Of a stretch of DNA of 64,000 nucleotides, positions 12,144 to 28,724 are shown piece after piece. The translations under genes and the position numbers were made by a program. Origin of the DNA: Neelides folsomi (taxonomy: Eukaryota; Arthropoda; Collembola; Neelipleona; Neelidae); NCBI GenBank assembly GCA_034687125.1, contig JAQGBZ010000158.1:62001-126000 (forward strand), given 5' to 3'. Numbering within the stretch: the stretch's first letter is position 1; every line of letters begins with the position of its first letter. The notes under the pieces are model-generated. The model was not told the DNA's origin. It did not search any database and was given only the letters and a program-made list of their open reading frames with translations.

Positions 12144-12576
12144 TAAATAATACTTAAAATTTAAACCTTTAAAAGTAAATAAATAGAATATACCAATTTA
12201 TATCCAAATCATATATAAATTAATCATGTGTATCAAAAAATTGAAACTATTTGGATTTACATTTTAACATAAAATATTTCTTAAAAAATGACAATTAAAA
12301 GTTGATAAAAATATAATAAGATTATAATGTATATTATTTTGAGAATAACAAGGACTCTTTACAAATAAACTTAACATTTTGTTCAACGTAGATACTTTGG
12401 TACATGGTAAATCTAACCATTTTATGTAAATATTAATTATCTTCGCCCTTGTCAAATTTGTCTGAGCCTTTTATACGATATGGCGATCTGTGTCAAAATT
12501 AATTGCTCAATGGACCATCGATTATCCTCCTTCATAATTCATTAGCGTAAACTTACTAGGTATGCTAATTCAATTA
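12144..12576. other. AT-rich spacer
   Basis: No gene or RNA signature is visible. The stretch is ordinary AT-rich sequence between the mariner remnant and the MITE. Confidence 0.4.
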
Positions 12577-12945
12577 CTCTAAATGCTCCTTTAGAACGCC
12601 CCGGCGTTCTTTTATAAAAATCCACCAACCCCCCAAAACAAATAGAGACCCTCGTTTTATTATTAATTTATGCCATAAAATTGTTTTTATTTCATATTTA
12701 CCATAATGAATAATTAAAATAACTCAATTAATGACAAAAAGGAAGATTAAAACCATAAATAATTAAGGGATTGGTGTAAATGAACGTGTTTCATTTTAAT
12801 TCTAAACGTAAGACGGTAAAATACATAGTTGGCATGCGTTATATTAAATACCCGCGTTCTATTAGAGACCCGCGTTCTATTGTAAAAAATCTCCCAGACC
12901 CCCGCGTTCTAATAGATGCCTCGCGCTCTAAAGGAGCATTTAGAG
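12577..12945. mobile_element. TA-flanked MITE with GC-rich internal subrepeats
   Basis: A 369-bp element is bounded by terminal inverted repeats CTCTAAATGCTCCTTTAGA(A/G)CGC, and TA is present at both outer borders (12575–12576 and 12946–12947), as expected for a Tc1/mariner-type target duplication. The right half carries three to four diverged copies of a roughly 20-bp unit containing CCCGCGTTCTA, which is far GC-richer than the neighbourhood. No transposase is encoded, so this is a non-autonomous element mobilised in trans. Confidence 0.75.
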
Positions 12946-13156
12946 TATATAAGTATTTTATCAAGGGATAGAGAACAGGGAGCTTTAAATGTAACAGCAT
13001 AGTTCCAGTTTATCTTAACCCCCTTTTAAATTTGATCCAGTTCATCCTGTTTCAAAATAAATAGATATAACTTCCAATATAATGAAATAAATAGAAATAT
13101 GAATTTTATTCAACGTTCACTCTTAGAAGTGATCACGTTACATATTATTGGGCAAA

Positions 13157-18140
<4,984 letters not shown>

Positions 18141-19923
18141 CTCAATTTAATTTATTTTTATAATTTGGATTGTCTTAGATTTAAATTAAATAAGTGATAA
18201 ATTAGTTTTATTATCATTGGTTTTGTATATATTGATTTAAATAATAGCTAGCTATTTTGTTAATTTTCAACGTTTACACAATTCAAATTTAATCTTCACT
18301 TGTAAATGATTTATGGATAAATTAATGATTTGAATGAAAAAATATTTTTGCTTAAAACTTAAACTATTGGGAATTCTCATTTATATCATTTATTAATGTA
18401 TTATCACTGATAATTTATCAATTATTAGTATTCGGCATCTGTTTATAATAAAATTTTTGAAATAGTAATTAAATGATTACAGAATTACCTACATATTATA
18501 CAATGAATGATATATAATAATTGCTTAGTACATAAAATTATTAAAACAAGACTATTAGTTCTTCTTAAATGATTTTACCAATTTTTAATCAATTTTCAAA
18601 ATCAAATTTGCTTAGAATTGAAATATTGTCAACTGTACTTCCAAGATTATTTGAATACAAAGAAATGCCAAATAATTCCCAATCTGAGCGAATTAATTGT
18701 TCGAATGAAATTCACTTAATTTGAAAACCAAAGTTTGATTCACTGGTGAATGCTAACATGAATGTTCTGTATATGGTATGGCTTTGTCGTTTTAGTAATA
18801 ATACATCTCAGCGCCCAAAAAGAAGGCGCACTCAAAATAACAACACCCCAATAATTAAAGGATATTCAAACCAATAAGAATAGAATTTACTACATGATCA
18901 CCCATTTTATTGTCATTAATTTAAAATTGTCTATAATGAAATTTCATATGTATAACAAATTAACAATATCAGATAGAGTGCCAACTTTACTGGCTTTGTA
19001 TATATTTCATCTTTACATAAAAGCTTTTTTAGTTATCTAAATCTGATAAATAGAAAAAGATTTAATATATCTTATGATAATACCTTCAAATTAATAGTTA
19101 TATTTTTATTTTTATTTCAATTTAAATTGTTTCTATTCACTGTTTTGGTGATTTGGCACGGTGAATATTAATTTTGCTTTGCAATCTGCATAAGAAGTAA
19201 GCAAATTCATTCCATTTCTCGTAATTCTCTTGTTCGTAAATTTACCTTGTAAGCCTTTACATTCACACAAATAATAATATAATGATCATTTGGAATAATT
19301 ATTGGTTTAAGATGGGTTAGGTAAAAACAAAAATATTTGATATACGAATGAATGTACGTGATCCTTGCTGTAATCCTAACCTAACCTAATCTAACAAGCC
19401 ATCTGGATAAACATGACTTTGGAGTGTGGGAAATTTGAAATATTAGCTCGAACGTAAAAGGAAGGCATCCTCTTATTTGAGCGGTATTGCAAGATGGTGT
19501 TAGTTATTGAAAAAATCCGGTAGGCGAAGGTAAAAGGAAACGTAAAAGGAAAATACCGAATATGCCTATTATTATATTAATATTATGATTTTCATTATAT
19601 TAAGATTAAGGTAAAATTTTTTTGTTGATTTCACAACTAACAATATTTGACAAAAAATGTTTAATGTAAATCAAGTACTTGTTAGTAAAATATTTTTTAT
19701 TAATTGTATGAAGGATACAGTGCATGTAATACAGTAGGTATTTTATTTAATTATCTATAACATAATTTGCCTATAATATGCATAATAGATATAACAATTA
19801 ATGTATATATTTTTTATTAATGATATGAAGGATACTTTACATGTATATGTATTTAATTTAATTAGATTAATTAAGTAATATGCCTATTATATACATAGAT
19901 ATAAATTTTTAAAGTTATAACAA
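18141..19923. other. Intergenic region between GH31 and IR genes
   Basis: AT-rich sequence with no credible gene. It contains a short CCTAA-type run (about 19375–19390), two copies of a small motif (aacgtaaaaggaa, about 19450–19545), and a diverged tandem duplication from about 19690 (separate entry). Confidence 0.5.
19375..19394. repeat. Short interstitial CCTAA (telomere-type) run
   Basis: The sequence tcctaacctaacctaatcta is about three and a half units of CCTAA, the complement of the arthropod telomere repeat TTAGG. It is short and could be chance or a repair insertion. Confidence 0.45.
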
Positions 19924-19930
19924 TTAATAT
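19685..19930. repeat. Diverged tandem duplication, about 115-bp unit
   Basis: The motif tttttattaattgtatgaag plus gatac near 19693 recurs as tttttattaatgatatgaag plus gatac near 19810. Both copies are followed by related sequence ending in similar tatgcctattat and aattaat stretches. The second copy runs to the 3' end of the neighbouring receptor gene. Confidence 0.5.
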
Positions 19931-22311
19931 TTTGTTCTTTTGATTAATTTTATAAATGTAACTCTCACTAAATCAAATTGATTTTTTCTGAGCTTAAACT
20001 CCATAATAAGTTTTTTCTGAGCAAAAATAATTTTAGGCGAATAATAACACAATAAAATTTCAATTGATATAATCAAACTCGCAAATGTACATATATAAAA
20101 AGTTATGATTAAAAAAGGGAATATTTTTTTTACATTTAATTTCTTCGGGTTATATTCAAATTTGGGTTTGTAGAGGCTTTTGAAAGTATTTATTTGATCA
20201 TAATATTGCCGATTCCATTTTCGAGTTTTCATACGTTGGTCATCCCCCATGTAATTCCATGCCAAAATACTTTTATGTCCTTCTTCCCACATTTTAAGAA
20301 TTCCACTTTCTAAAATTCTTAAAAATATATTTTCATAATTTTCCATCAAATTAGTAGGGGGCATAATAAGATTAAAATTTTTTTTGGAATATTTGCTCTC
20401 AGTTTCTCTTTGTTTTACAATGTAATATTTATCAGGATAATTATATTCAATATATTTTTCAAACTTTGTTATAATATTAAAAGTATCCAATATGTAAAAC
20501 ATTTTTTCCAGATTTATTTTTCCTTTATTGGTAACAATAGATTTCCTTGATTTAATACGCGATAAAGTTTCATAAATATCTCCATGAGTAATATGAATAA
20601 ATCTTTTCAAATTTTCATTTACTAAATTACTTTTAACTGACGTATTATCATTAATAAAATTATTAATGAACACTGAATTGTGCAATTTAAAATAAAATTC
20701 GTAACTGATATTTTGATCGTTGTAATTCATTTTTTGTAATTCTACAAAATTATAAGGAGAAATTGAAGAACTCGTAGTTAATATAACAATACTTGATTCA
20801 TATAAAGCCAATTGTTCAAATGTTTGAAACATATTAGGCAAGGGATCAGAAATAATTAATAAAAATAATATTCCTTTGTAAGCAGAACTCAAAACAAATC
20901 CCATTAATAAAAAAAAAATTGAAATAAAAACTATTTTTAAATTTATTGACGGAATATTTGATATTATGGAATGACCTTGTTCTAAAAAAATTGTCAATAC
21001 AGAAAATAGGTAATTTAATATTTGAAATTTTGAATCATAATATTTAAACAATAGTGTAACAAAAATTAGTAAAATGATAATTAAGATCATTAAACACCAA
21101 ACTGGAATTTGAAAAGGAAGAAAAATAATTGAATAAACGTGGATTGACTTTTTATCAATAAATTTAATAAATGTAAATTGTTCATTATCACTGAAGAAAA
21201 TGCCATACATAGGATGATATAATTGATTTCTTTTTGAATTTAGGTAAATGGAATGTTTTTCTATTGATTCAGTGTCAAGACCGCCCAAATGATAATTAAT
21301 GGCCTTTATATTTAAAGAACTTACACGTTGCACAGTAAAATTTAATTTAATTGCTGCTGTAATTAACAAACAATTATAATGATAAATGCGATGGGGAAAT
21401 ATCCCCAACATATGACATCCTGGATAATATTCTTTTACAACGTAATCAAACGATTTAACATATAAATAACCAGTGTCGTATAAAATGGATCTTTCAAAAT
21501 CGTTTAAGTAAATTTTATTTGAAATATCTCGGATATTTAAATTTTTGTCACTTTCTTCAATTATTTTAAGATTATCAATAAAATGACGAAATATAATCCT
21601 ATAATTATTTGTAGCGTCATTTGATAAATATTTCATAAATTGATTTAAAATCATTATCTGGGAGGGAATTTCATCGCTCGATGAATGTGCATAAAATAAA
21701 TAAATATTAGCAGGAAAATTAAAACTGTTAAATAGCATATATAAATTCCATTCTTTTTTGATTTCGTTCATATGATGAATTAAATCGTCAGTTTCCCTTA
21801 ACTTTTTAATATTTCCTGAAAATGCTAAAATAATAAAAGTTAATTTTGTTGAGCGAACAAATAATTTAATGTCAGTTACCAACTTCAAAAAATTTAGAAA
21901 TTGAAAATCATTTCTCAAGATTTGATTTGATATTAATATAAGTACTTTACAAATTTGATATTTTTTTGGAATAAATAACCTTTCAATGGCTCCATCAATA
22001 TTTTGTTGAAAAGTTGTGTTTAATTTTGGAATTTTATTTGATTGAATTGTAATTGCCGATTGAAGGTAATTTGAATAAAATAAAACGTATTTGTGTAATA
22101 AATCTATTTCTTCATTTGAGGAATTTAAATTAGTTAAATTTTTTATCAAATGTATTTCACATTGGCTCATTGATGCCAAATATTTTGATGTATTTTTGAA
22201 TTGATTTTCAACATAATTAACAAATTTAATAGCAAATCCAAAATCTTGGACAAAAATTATTAGTACGAAAAATGAATATAAAATGTTTTGGAACGAATAT
22301 TTTAAATACAT
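19924..22311 (-). CDS. Divergent ionotropic receptor, intronless
   Basis: A single open frame of 795 residues starts at the ATG at 22311. A hydrophobic N-terminus (residues 1–27) suits a signal peptide. A long extracellular region follows, then a first membrane span at about 402–423 (VWCLMILIIILLIFVTLLF), a pore loop at 433–446 ending LEQG, a second span at about 458–478 running into SSAYKG, a second ligand-binding lobe, and a last span near 735–762 (FPFLIITFYICTFASLII). This is the topology of arthropod ionotropic receptors, relatives of ionotropic glutamate receptors used in smell, taste and humidity sensing. The glutamate-binding Arg/Thr/Asp residues are not obvious, so it belongs to the divergent class and its ligand is unknown. 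It lies 3.5 kb from a second such gene on the same strand. Confidence 0.88.
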   Translation of the reverse strand: MYLKYSFQNILYSFFVLIIFVQDFGFAIKFVNYVENQFKNTSKYLASMSQCEIHLIKNLTNLNSSNEEIDLLHKYVLFYSNYLQSAITIQSNKIPKLNTTFQQNIDGAIERLFIPKKYQICKVLILISNQILRNDFQFLNFLKLVTDIKLFVRSTKLTFIILAFSGNIKKLRETDDLIHHMNEIKKEWNLYMLFNSFNFPANIYLFYAHSSSDEIPSQIMILNQFMKYLSNDATNNYRIIFRHFIDNLKIIEESDKNLNIRDISNKIYLNDFERSILYDTGYLYVKSFDYVVKEYYPGCHMLGIFPHRIYHYNCLLITAAIKLNFTVQRVSSLNIKAINYHLGGLDTESIEKHSIYLNSKRNQLYHPMYGIFFSDNEQFTFIKFIDKKSIHVYSIIFLPFQIPVWCLMILIIILLIFVTLLFKYYDSKFQILNYLFSVLTIFLEQGHSIISNIPSINLKIVFISIFFLLMGFVLSSAYKGILFLLIISDPLPNMFQTFEQLALYESSIVILTTSSSISPYNFVELQKMNYNDQNISYEFYFKLHNSVFINNFINDNTSVKSNLVNENLKRFIHITHGDIYETLSRIKSRKSIVTNKGKINLEKMFYILDTFNIITKFEKYIEYNYPDKYYIVKQRETESKYSKKNFNLIMPPTNLMENYENIFLRILESGILKMWEEGHKSILAWNYMGDDQRMKTRKWNRQYYDQINTFKSLYKPKFEYNPKKLNVKKIFPFLIITFYICTFASLIISIEILLCYYSPKIIFAQKKLIMEFKLRKNQFDLVRVTFIKLIKRTKY

Positions 22312-23990
22312 TTTCTATATAAAATGAACTAATGTTGACATTTCGAACTAAAATTATATTTGAGAATTTCAAAATATTTTTCAGTTATTTATTTTAACTG
22401 ATCTATCCTGAAAGATACTAACTTTATAACTATGTAAATAAAATGTATTGATTAATTGTGGAAACGTTCGTGATATCGTTATCATCATGTTTGGCATATG
22501 TTTCTATTTAAACCGAAAAAAGAGAAAAAAATTGAAAGAAATGTTTTCATTTAGTAAAAATATGGAAAGATATACATAACCCCACCTATAATGAAAAATT
22601 AAACTTTTAGTATGATATTAGGAGTAATCTATATTTTTAGTATAGTCTCAATAAATTAGTTAAAAAATAAAATAAAAAATTTAAATTAATTCAGAAAGTA
22701 AGAAAATATTAAACTTGCGACGTATAAATATCAATGAAGATTCATAACATTAGTATGCGAGATAGTACTATTATATACGTACTAATATATATATAATCGT
22801 GTTCACATTATTGGGAATATGTACATTTGGGAACCGACTACTCAGAATATTCATTATTGGGAATTGAGACAATTAGGAATATAATTATTGGGAATATTAT
22901 TAGCAAAGGTGTTATTTTTCGTTTATAGTTAAATACAGGTCTAAACTAAAGGTAACAAAAACAATCTTCCGTTTCATTAAAAATTGAATCATTGCAGGAT
23001 AGACTAAAATCACATGTTAGTGATTTCTGATTTACAAAAAGAAAAGTTGATGATTATATTCGCGCAGTTTCTTATAATCTTTTGAAATAATTGTTGATCT
23101 TATAATTTATTATTATAATTTATAATTGAATAACAACCATTTGTAATAAGATAATTATTTTAAAAGGAAACAAATTGAAAAGAATACTTACAATAACTGG
23201 TTTAACTTAGAAACATTTTGAAATATTTCCTTATTTTTCTCTTTTCTCAGAAACTTTCTATATCCAACCCTGGTGAACATTTGCGTTTAATTAATTTCTT
23301 AAATTGATGAGATTCATTGGTGGATCGTGTAATTATATTAGTGGTTTCTTTCATATTAATAAATAATTAAAATATTTTACCTTTATAAATTTAAATTCAT
23401 TCTATGATATTTGTTTAATCGAATCAATACATGTAAATTATGCATGGAGATACGAAAACTTAAAATATCGGTAATGTTGTAGAAAAATCAATCTCATTTA
23501 AATTTATTCCGATATTTTTGTTCATTAATTTACATAATTCGTTAATGTTTGTTGCTTAATATATCAGGGGGCTTATATATGCTTCCATGTTAACGATAAC
23601 ACATGTTAAATCTAACACAAATTTTAACACGCAATTTATCTGTGTTAACTATTGTATTAATATGTACTTCCCTATGCTAACTAAAATGCCAGTATTTTTT
23701 TCCAATTATTAAATGCAACTGATATATTATCATGTTAATTGTTGTTAAGATGACTTCAATAACATGGCATTTTAATTATATTTATTGTTTTGAAAAAAAT
23801 ACAATCATTTTATTTGAGAAAATGAGAAATAATTTTAAGAGAAGGCAGCTGAATGGAGGAAGGAGGGAGATGCGTCAGTAGGCAAGGATCATTACCGGAT
23901 TGCTCCAATCAACCATCCGGCTCATTAATTGAATACATCGTAAATTACTAGTGCTTAATAGATATTTCTTATGATCACTTTGCATCTTAA
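22312..23990. other. AT-rich intergenic stretch
   Basis: No gene is recognised. Around 22810–22910 the motif attattgggaatat recurs three to four times. From 23840 to 23935 the sequence is GC-richer (ggaggaaggagggagatgcg) with ccgg-containing repeats of catccgg, but I cannot assign it. Confidence 0.4.
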
Positions 23991-24165
23991 TCTCCTTTTA
24001 TTCAGAGGGTTGTTCCTGGCAAAGTCAGGCATCGCATCCGAAGTTTTTAATCCGGAAAAGTCTTGTCCAGTAGATGATTTAACATTATATGTTGTTTCAA
24101 GTCATAGAATTAAACTTTTTATAAACAGATGTGCTTTCAGAGTTTTATACTTTTGTTTGATTTAA
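23991..24165 (+). pseudogene. Possible NDNF-like exon fragment, diverged
   Basis: After an acceptor-like ttttattcag, the frame reads AKSGIASEVFNPEKSCPVDD then LTLYVVSSH. This lines up loosely with the start of exon 4 of the intact NDNF gene nearby (AKSEIVKFNLKKPC, SELSLYVMACG). The stretch is GC-richer than its surroundings, as exons here are. The similarity is short and needs gaps, so I hold it tentatively. It lies 300 bp upstream of a far clearer copy of NDNF exon 3. Confidence 0.3.
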
Positions 24166-24414
24166 ATAATATATGAATCAAATCAGTTTTATTAACAAGA
24201 ATAAAATTAAGTTTGTATATTTATATATTATTGTTAACTTGAGAATCTAACAATCGGCCCGATTGACTTGACACTATATAATATTCAATTCTTTGAACAC
24301 TCGAAGAAAGTCTTAGAATCTATAGATCCGATCTATAGATATCTATAGATTGGAAAAAGCACAAATTTATTTATAAACTAAGATTTCATTTAAAAAAAAC
24401 ACTAAAAAATTAAT

Positions 24415-24754
24415 TCAATTCTTAACTCTTTATTATCTTTTTAGATGGCGAACTGAAAATGGCGAAATTTTAAAAAATTTCCGCACACAAAGAATGGCAA
24501 GTTACGGCGAAGAATTTTGCCGAAGGGGAATTTATTCAGTTGAAGTTCGGTCATTGTATTCCGATTCGTATGTTCATCTCTTCGGAACCACTGAAAAAGA
24601 CGTGCAGAATTTCAAAGGAGTTCAAAGTCATTTTTTTGAAGGAGAACGCGGGCGGAGAATTTCCGTCCGTCGACTCAACGGTCAAAGGTTGAGGGTCAGA
24701 TGGGAGGGAAGTTCGGTCGACCCGCAGCACAAGGAATTTTGCATCGTTGTAAAT
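24415..24754 (+). pseudogene. Inverted partial copy of NDNF exon 3
   Basis: About 340 bp are nearly identical to the reverse complement of 32171–32517, the first half of exon 3 of the intact NDNF gene, and include about 25 bp of the preceding intron and its acceptor. The encoded segment (MASYGEEFCRRGIYSVEVRS onward) differs at only a few positions (for example Glu/Gly, Phe/Tyr and Asn/Ser). A 7-bp deletion just after the acceptor (gatggcg then aactg) shifts the exon frame, and the similarity stops abruptly after CIVVN. Because intron sequence came along, it arose by DNA duplication rather than from mRNA, and recently. It cannot encode the full domain. Confidence 0.9.
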
Positions 24755-25792
24755 CGTTTACCAAACGAGTTATCGTCGACAATCCTGATGGCGTTAGCTT
24801 CAAATTAACTGGACAAAAACTAACTAACTTGGCAAAAATTCAGGATGAGAATTGGGTAATTTTTATTCTAAAAATTCTTAAATACTTTACAAAATAAATT
24901 ATATATTTTAAAATTATGGTAATTTCCTTTTATTGTATAACCAATGGTTTTTAATGGCCAATAAAAATTACATTTTGCTAAATTATTCTCATAAGCAAAA
25001 CAGAAAACCATACAATTCTTAAAAATTTATTACAGCATAAAATATTACACATTGTGCAGTATAATTTACATTTTGCCAGACATCATAAAAATATTTTTTT
25101 AAGAATAAATAAATATCTCTGAAAATCATTCTATAATTCTAAATGTTTTATTAAATATCTTGGTATTAAAATGCAAAAGGAAATTTAAAGAAAACAGCAA
25201 TTATATATTTTTAATAATTTTTAATTATATTAAAATCGATTATTTACTAAGAAAATTATAGTGAATATTGAATATTATAGTGAATAACAGAGTAAATAAT
25301 TAAATGTTATTTACATCTTTAATATTAACTAATATTAAATAAATGACAAAAATTTTAATTGGTAAATACTGGCTTGAGATTTTATTTGATGCTTAAAGTT
25401 TAAACATTTTATAAAATTTTTTAAATTGATTTTCTTATACTTAAATTGTAAATTACATTATGTATTACAAAATAATTAACATAAATTATCACAATATACT
25501 AGAGATAGCAAAATATCTAGTACTATATACAAAATAAAGAAGAACCTACATTAATAATTGTTTACTTAATAAATAATTTATATTTAATTTAAAAAATTGT
25601 TATATGTATGTTATTATAATGTAATACTTTTAATATACCTATTGTAAACACAATACAGATAAGAATCAAGATAAATAAGGAAATAAAAACATTAACATAA
25701 TGTTTTTCATAAATAAAAATGGTCAACAGTGTATACTTCAAAGAGTGAATTTAATCATAATTTAAAAGTTAATAAGATTAATGAATTAGTGC
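24755..25792. other. Junction sequence and AT-rich spacer
   Basis: The first 100 bp (24755–24855) look exon-like. One frame reads FTKRVIVDNPDGVSFKLTGQ, KLTNLAKIQDENW, then a GTAATT donor-like site, but I do not recognise it. The rest is very AT-rich with no gene. Confidence 0.4.
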
Positions 25793-27897
25793 CTAATAAA
25801 TTGTAAGTTCTATTGTGAAGAAAAGGCAGGATATTATAATGAAAAATGAAATGATGCAAAATAAAGGTAAAAATATTCTAAAATTGAGTGATTTTTTAAT
25901 TATAGATTTTGAACTTGGCAATACAATTTTATTAAAACTCCCATCAGGATTTTGTAAATATTTATATGGAATTGTTTCATGGGGTAAATAAAAATTATTT
26001 ATACTCTTAGTTAGAAATTTAAGCATATGGAAATAAGATTTTCGGAGATTTTTTATTCCGAGATATTTAAAGTGATATTTCCATATATCAAAAACACCAC
26101 TTTCAAAAACATTGCGTAAATTTTGTATAAATATCTGTTCTGCAATATTTATGTATATAATCCATACAGATTTTTTCGATGATATATATGATTCAAATTG
26201 TTTTAATCTTGTAACAAATAAATCATTTGAGAATAATGTAAGTAATGATTCAATTCGGTCCAGTGTAGTACTATCGTCGATAAAAACAATTCTTTCTCCA
26301 ATTGGTTTTTTCTCTATTAACTCTCTATTATTTATTATATAAATTTTATTTCTTAAATTATAAATAATATTCCTTATTGATTCATCAATATTTGGAAATG
26401 TAGAGGTAATTAAAAAGTCCTTTACAAAAATTATATCTTTATCAATTTTAATTAATTTATTTTGTATAATATCAAGACTTTTCATGTTCATTGAATAGAA
26501 ATAAGGATTGGTGAAATTAATGATATTTTGAAAGTCATTATAGAATAAAAATATAGTATAAAAATTGAAATTACTTTTTGATAGTGATTCAAATGTTCGT
26601 GGAATTATTGGGGGTTTTTCAATTGAAATAATTGAATAAATATTTCCTTTATACGCATTTGTAATTACTAAAAAAATAAAAATCCAAATTGGTATTAAAA
26701 TTATCAACCACTTGTGGTTTTCTTTATTTAGAATTTCAGAAGGAAATGAGCCCTTTTCAATTATATACAGAAAGAGAAATTTTGAAATTTTGAATGTTAA
26801 ATGCCTCTCAAATAATTGAAGGTCCAATAAAATATAAATAAATATAATTGATGAAATTGTAAATAAAATTGTTATCACCCATAAGAAAGAATTAAAGGGT
26901 TTCCAATATGCAAACCAATCTAAGGATCCCTTTTCAGTAACTAACAAATATGAAATCCCATATTCGAATGATCCACATCCAAATGTCATGCTGAATTCAT
27001 CATTCTCGTATGAAATTTGACTTTCATAAGTTGATGTGGAAGAAAAATGTATTGCAGGAGAATTTTCATAATTATATTCGCAAATTGAAAAATTAAATTT
27101 TTCATTTAATTCTTGCATAAAGCACATTTCTAATTTATTACCCATTAAATAACTTTTTCTACACATTTTATTTACTTCTGGTGTAGAACAATAACTATTC
27201 ATATTAATTATCATAATTTTTTTCCATCGAGTTAATAAATTTTTCAAAATCCAGATATTTTTATATGATTTCTTGTTATTTAACCCAAATTCATAAAAAA
27301 TTGCTTTATAAAAAACCAATTCATATGAAAGATCTATATAAATTAATGAAAGTGAGTTTTTACTCAACAAGAAATATCTAGAATTTGTATTGTACTTATT
27401 AATGTTGCTTAAATAAATGGATTTAAAATAATCCATTGCTTTCGAATTTAACTCTGAAACTACAAATATTGTAAATGTTGGCTTAATTTCGATAATTTTT
27501 ATATAGGCAAAGAAATTGTCCTTTAATTGTGATATTTTCTTTTTTATTTGGGATTCTTGAATGGATTTTGTAAAAGGTATAACTTAGCTTTACAAAATAA
27601 TCTTTTTGTTTTATAATAATTTAAAAAGTAATTTGTCTTGCCAATTTTTCTTTCTACCGCCATTACTTTATAGGTATTTAAAGAAATTGTAGCATTTAGA
27701 AAAGTGAATTTTAAAACATATGAAGAAAGTTGTTTATTGGGGAAAATATAGATAAAATCAATATGACACTTACTTAATGCAAATAATTCAATTGAAATTT
27801 CATTTGAATCAAAATTTACCAAAAGTTCTAATTTAGGTATTGAACTAGTTAAGTTAAATACTATGAAAGCAATTATTATTCTTTTAAATAAAATCAT
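25793..27897 (-). CDS. Divergent ionotropic receptor with internal frameshift
   Basis: The main frame runs from the ATG at 27436 to 25793 (547 residues), with a first span at about 180–204, a pore loop near 219–229 (LYIIEKG), a second span at 243–262 running into TNAYKG, and a last span near 515–545. The same frame stays open upstream to 27583. A second open frame, shifted by one base, starts with an ATG at 27897 (MILFKRIIIAFIVFNLTSS, a signal peptide) and ends at 27544. Together they would make a normal receptor of about 700 residues. The two frames overlap only at 27547–27583, and no GT–AG intron of workable size joins them. The gene is therefore probably a young pseudogene, or carries an assembly error. 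Family and role are as for the neighbouring receptor; the ligand is unknown. Confidence 0.82.
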
Positions 27898-28630
27898 TGT
27901 TTTCAAATCTTAATTTTTTAATGATTTTACACCATTTAAAAAATTTTTTGAAGCAAATTCGTTTTCTTGACTGATTTTAAAATATTTTTAAAATATTTTT
28001 TATTAAAAATCACTTGGGTACTATTTATTTGTCATTAAATACAATGCCGTATTAAAATGAATAGTGAATAGGTTTGCATTTTTTATCAACAAGGACAACC
28101 CTCATTTGTTTCTAAACTACAATGTTTAATTATTGATCTATAAGGACTAAATTAAAATATTTAAACCTACTTCTTTATTATAATTTAATATTGTCAACAT
28201 AAATAATTCATAAAATGACTCGATAATTGAATTTCACACATAGGTATTTCCCAAACATGTTCAAATAAATAAATAAGTTATAAGCAATTTTTATATCATT
28301 TGAACAATTTCGTATTTTTCGTAATTTGTATATTTACTTATGTATCTTATATATTTAGTAATAATAATTAGATGCATAATATGGTTAGTTTCCTGACATG
28401 AAACCCTTCCTGCCAAGAGATTTATGGATTTATTTTTTCCAACTGATTAAATTAAAAATGTAAAGAGAAATATTTCTAATTCTTAAAAAATCATTTAATC
28501 AAAATTTAACTGAGGCAAAATATTTTTTACAAAATTTTACTCATTTGTATCGGTAATACATAATAAATAAATATATACAAGTGATGATAAAAATGGGTAT
28601 TATAAATATTAAAATCATAGGTATAGTTAT
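27898..28630. other. AT-rich spacer upstream of the second receptor
   Basis: This stretch should hold the promoter of the minus-strand receptor. I see no recognisable motif or gene. Confidence 0.4.
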
Positions 28631-28724
28631 AAGATCAAAACAATTTTAATCATATATATATCGCAAAAATCTGTATAGATTATATGCATAAATATTGCAG
28701 AACAGATATTTATACAAAATTTAC
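28631..28724 (+). pseudogene. Inverted fragment of the second IR gene
   Basis: About 95–100 bp match the reverse complement of 26115–26215, coding sequence of the nearby receptor, at roughly 85% by eye. The parent reads SVWIIYINIAEQIFIQNL; the copy has a stop in place of the tryptophan (SV*IICINIAEQIFIQNL). The match ends exactly where a palindromic repeat cluster begins (caaaatttac|tcgag). Confidence 0.8.

Noticed and set aside
24494..24808. Open frame of 104 codons as a separate gene
   Set aside because: Its first 87 or so codons are a copy of NDNF exon 3 and the rest is junction sequence, so it is not an independent gene.
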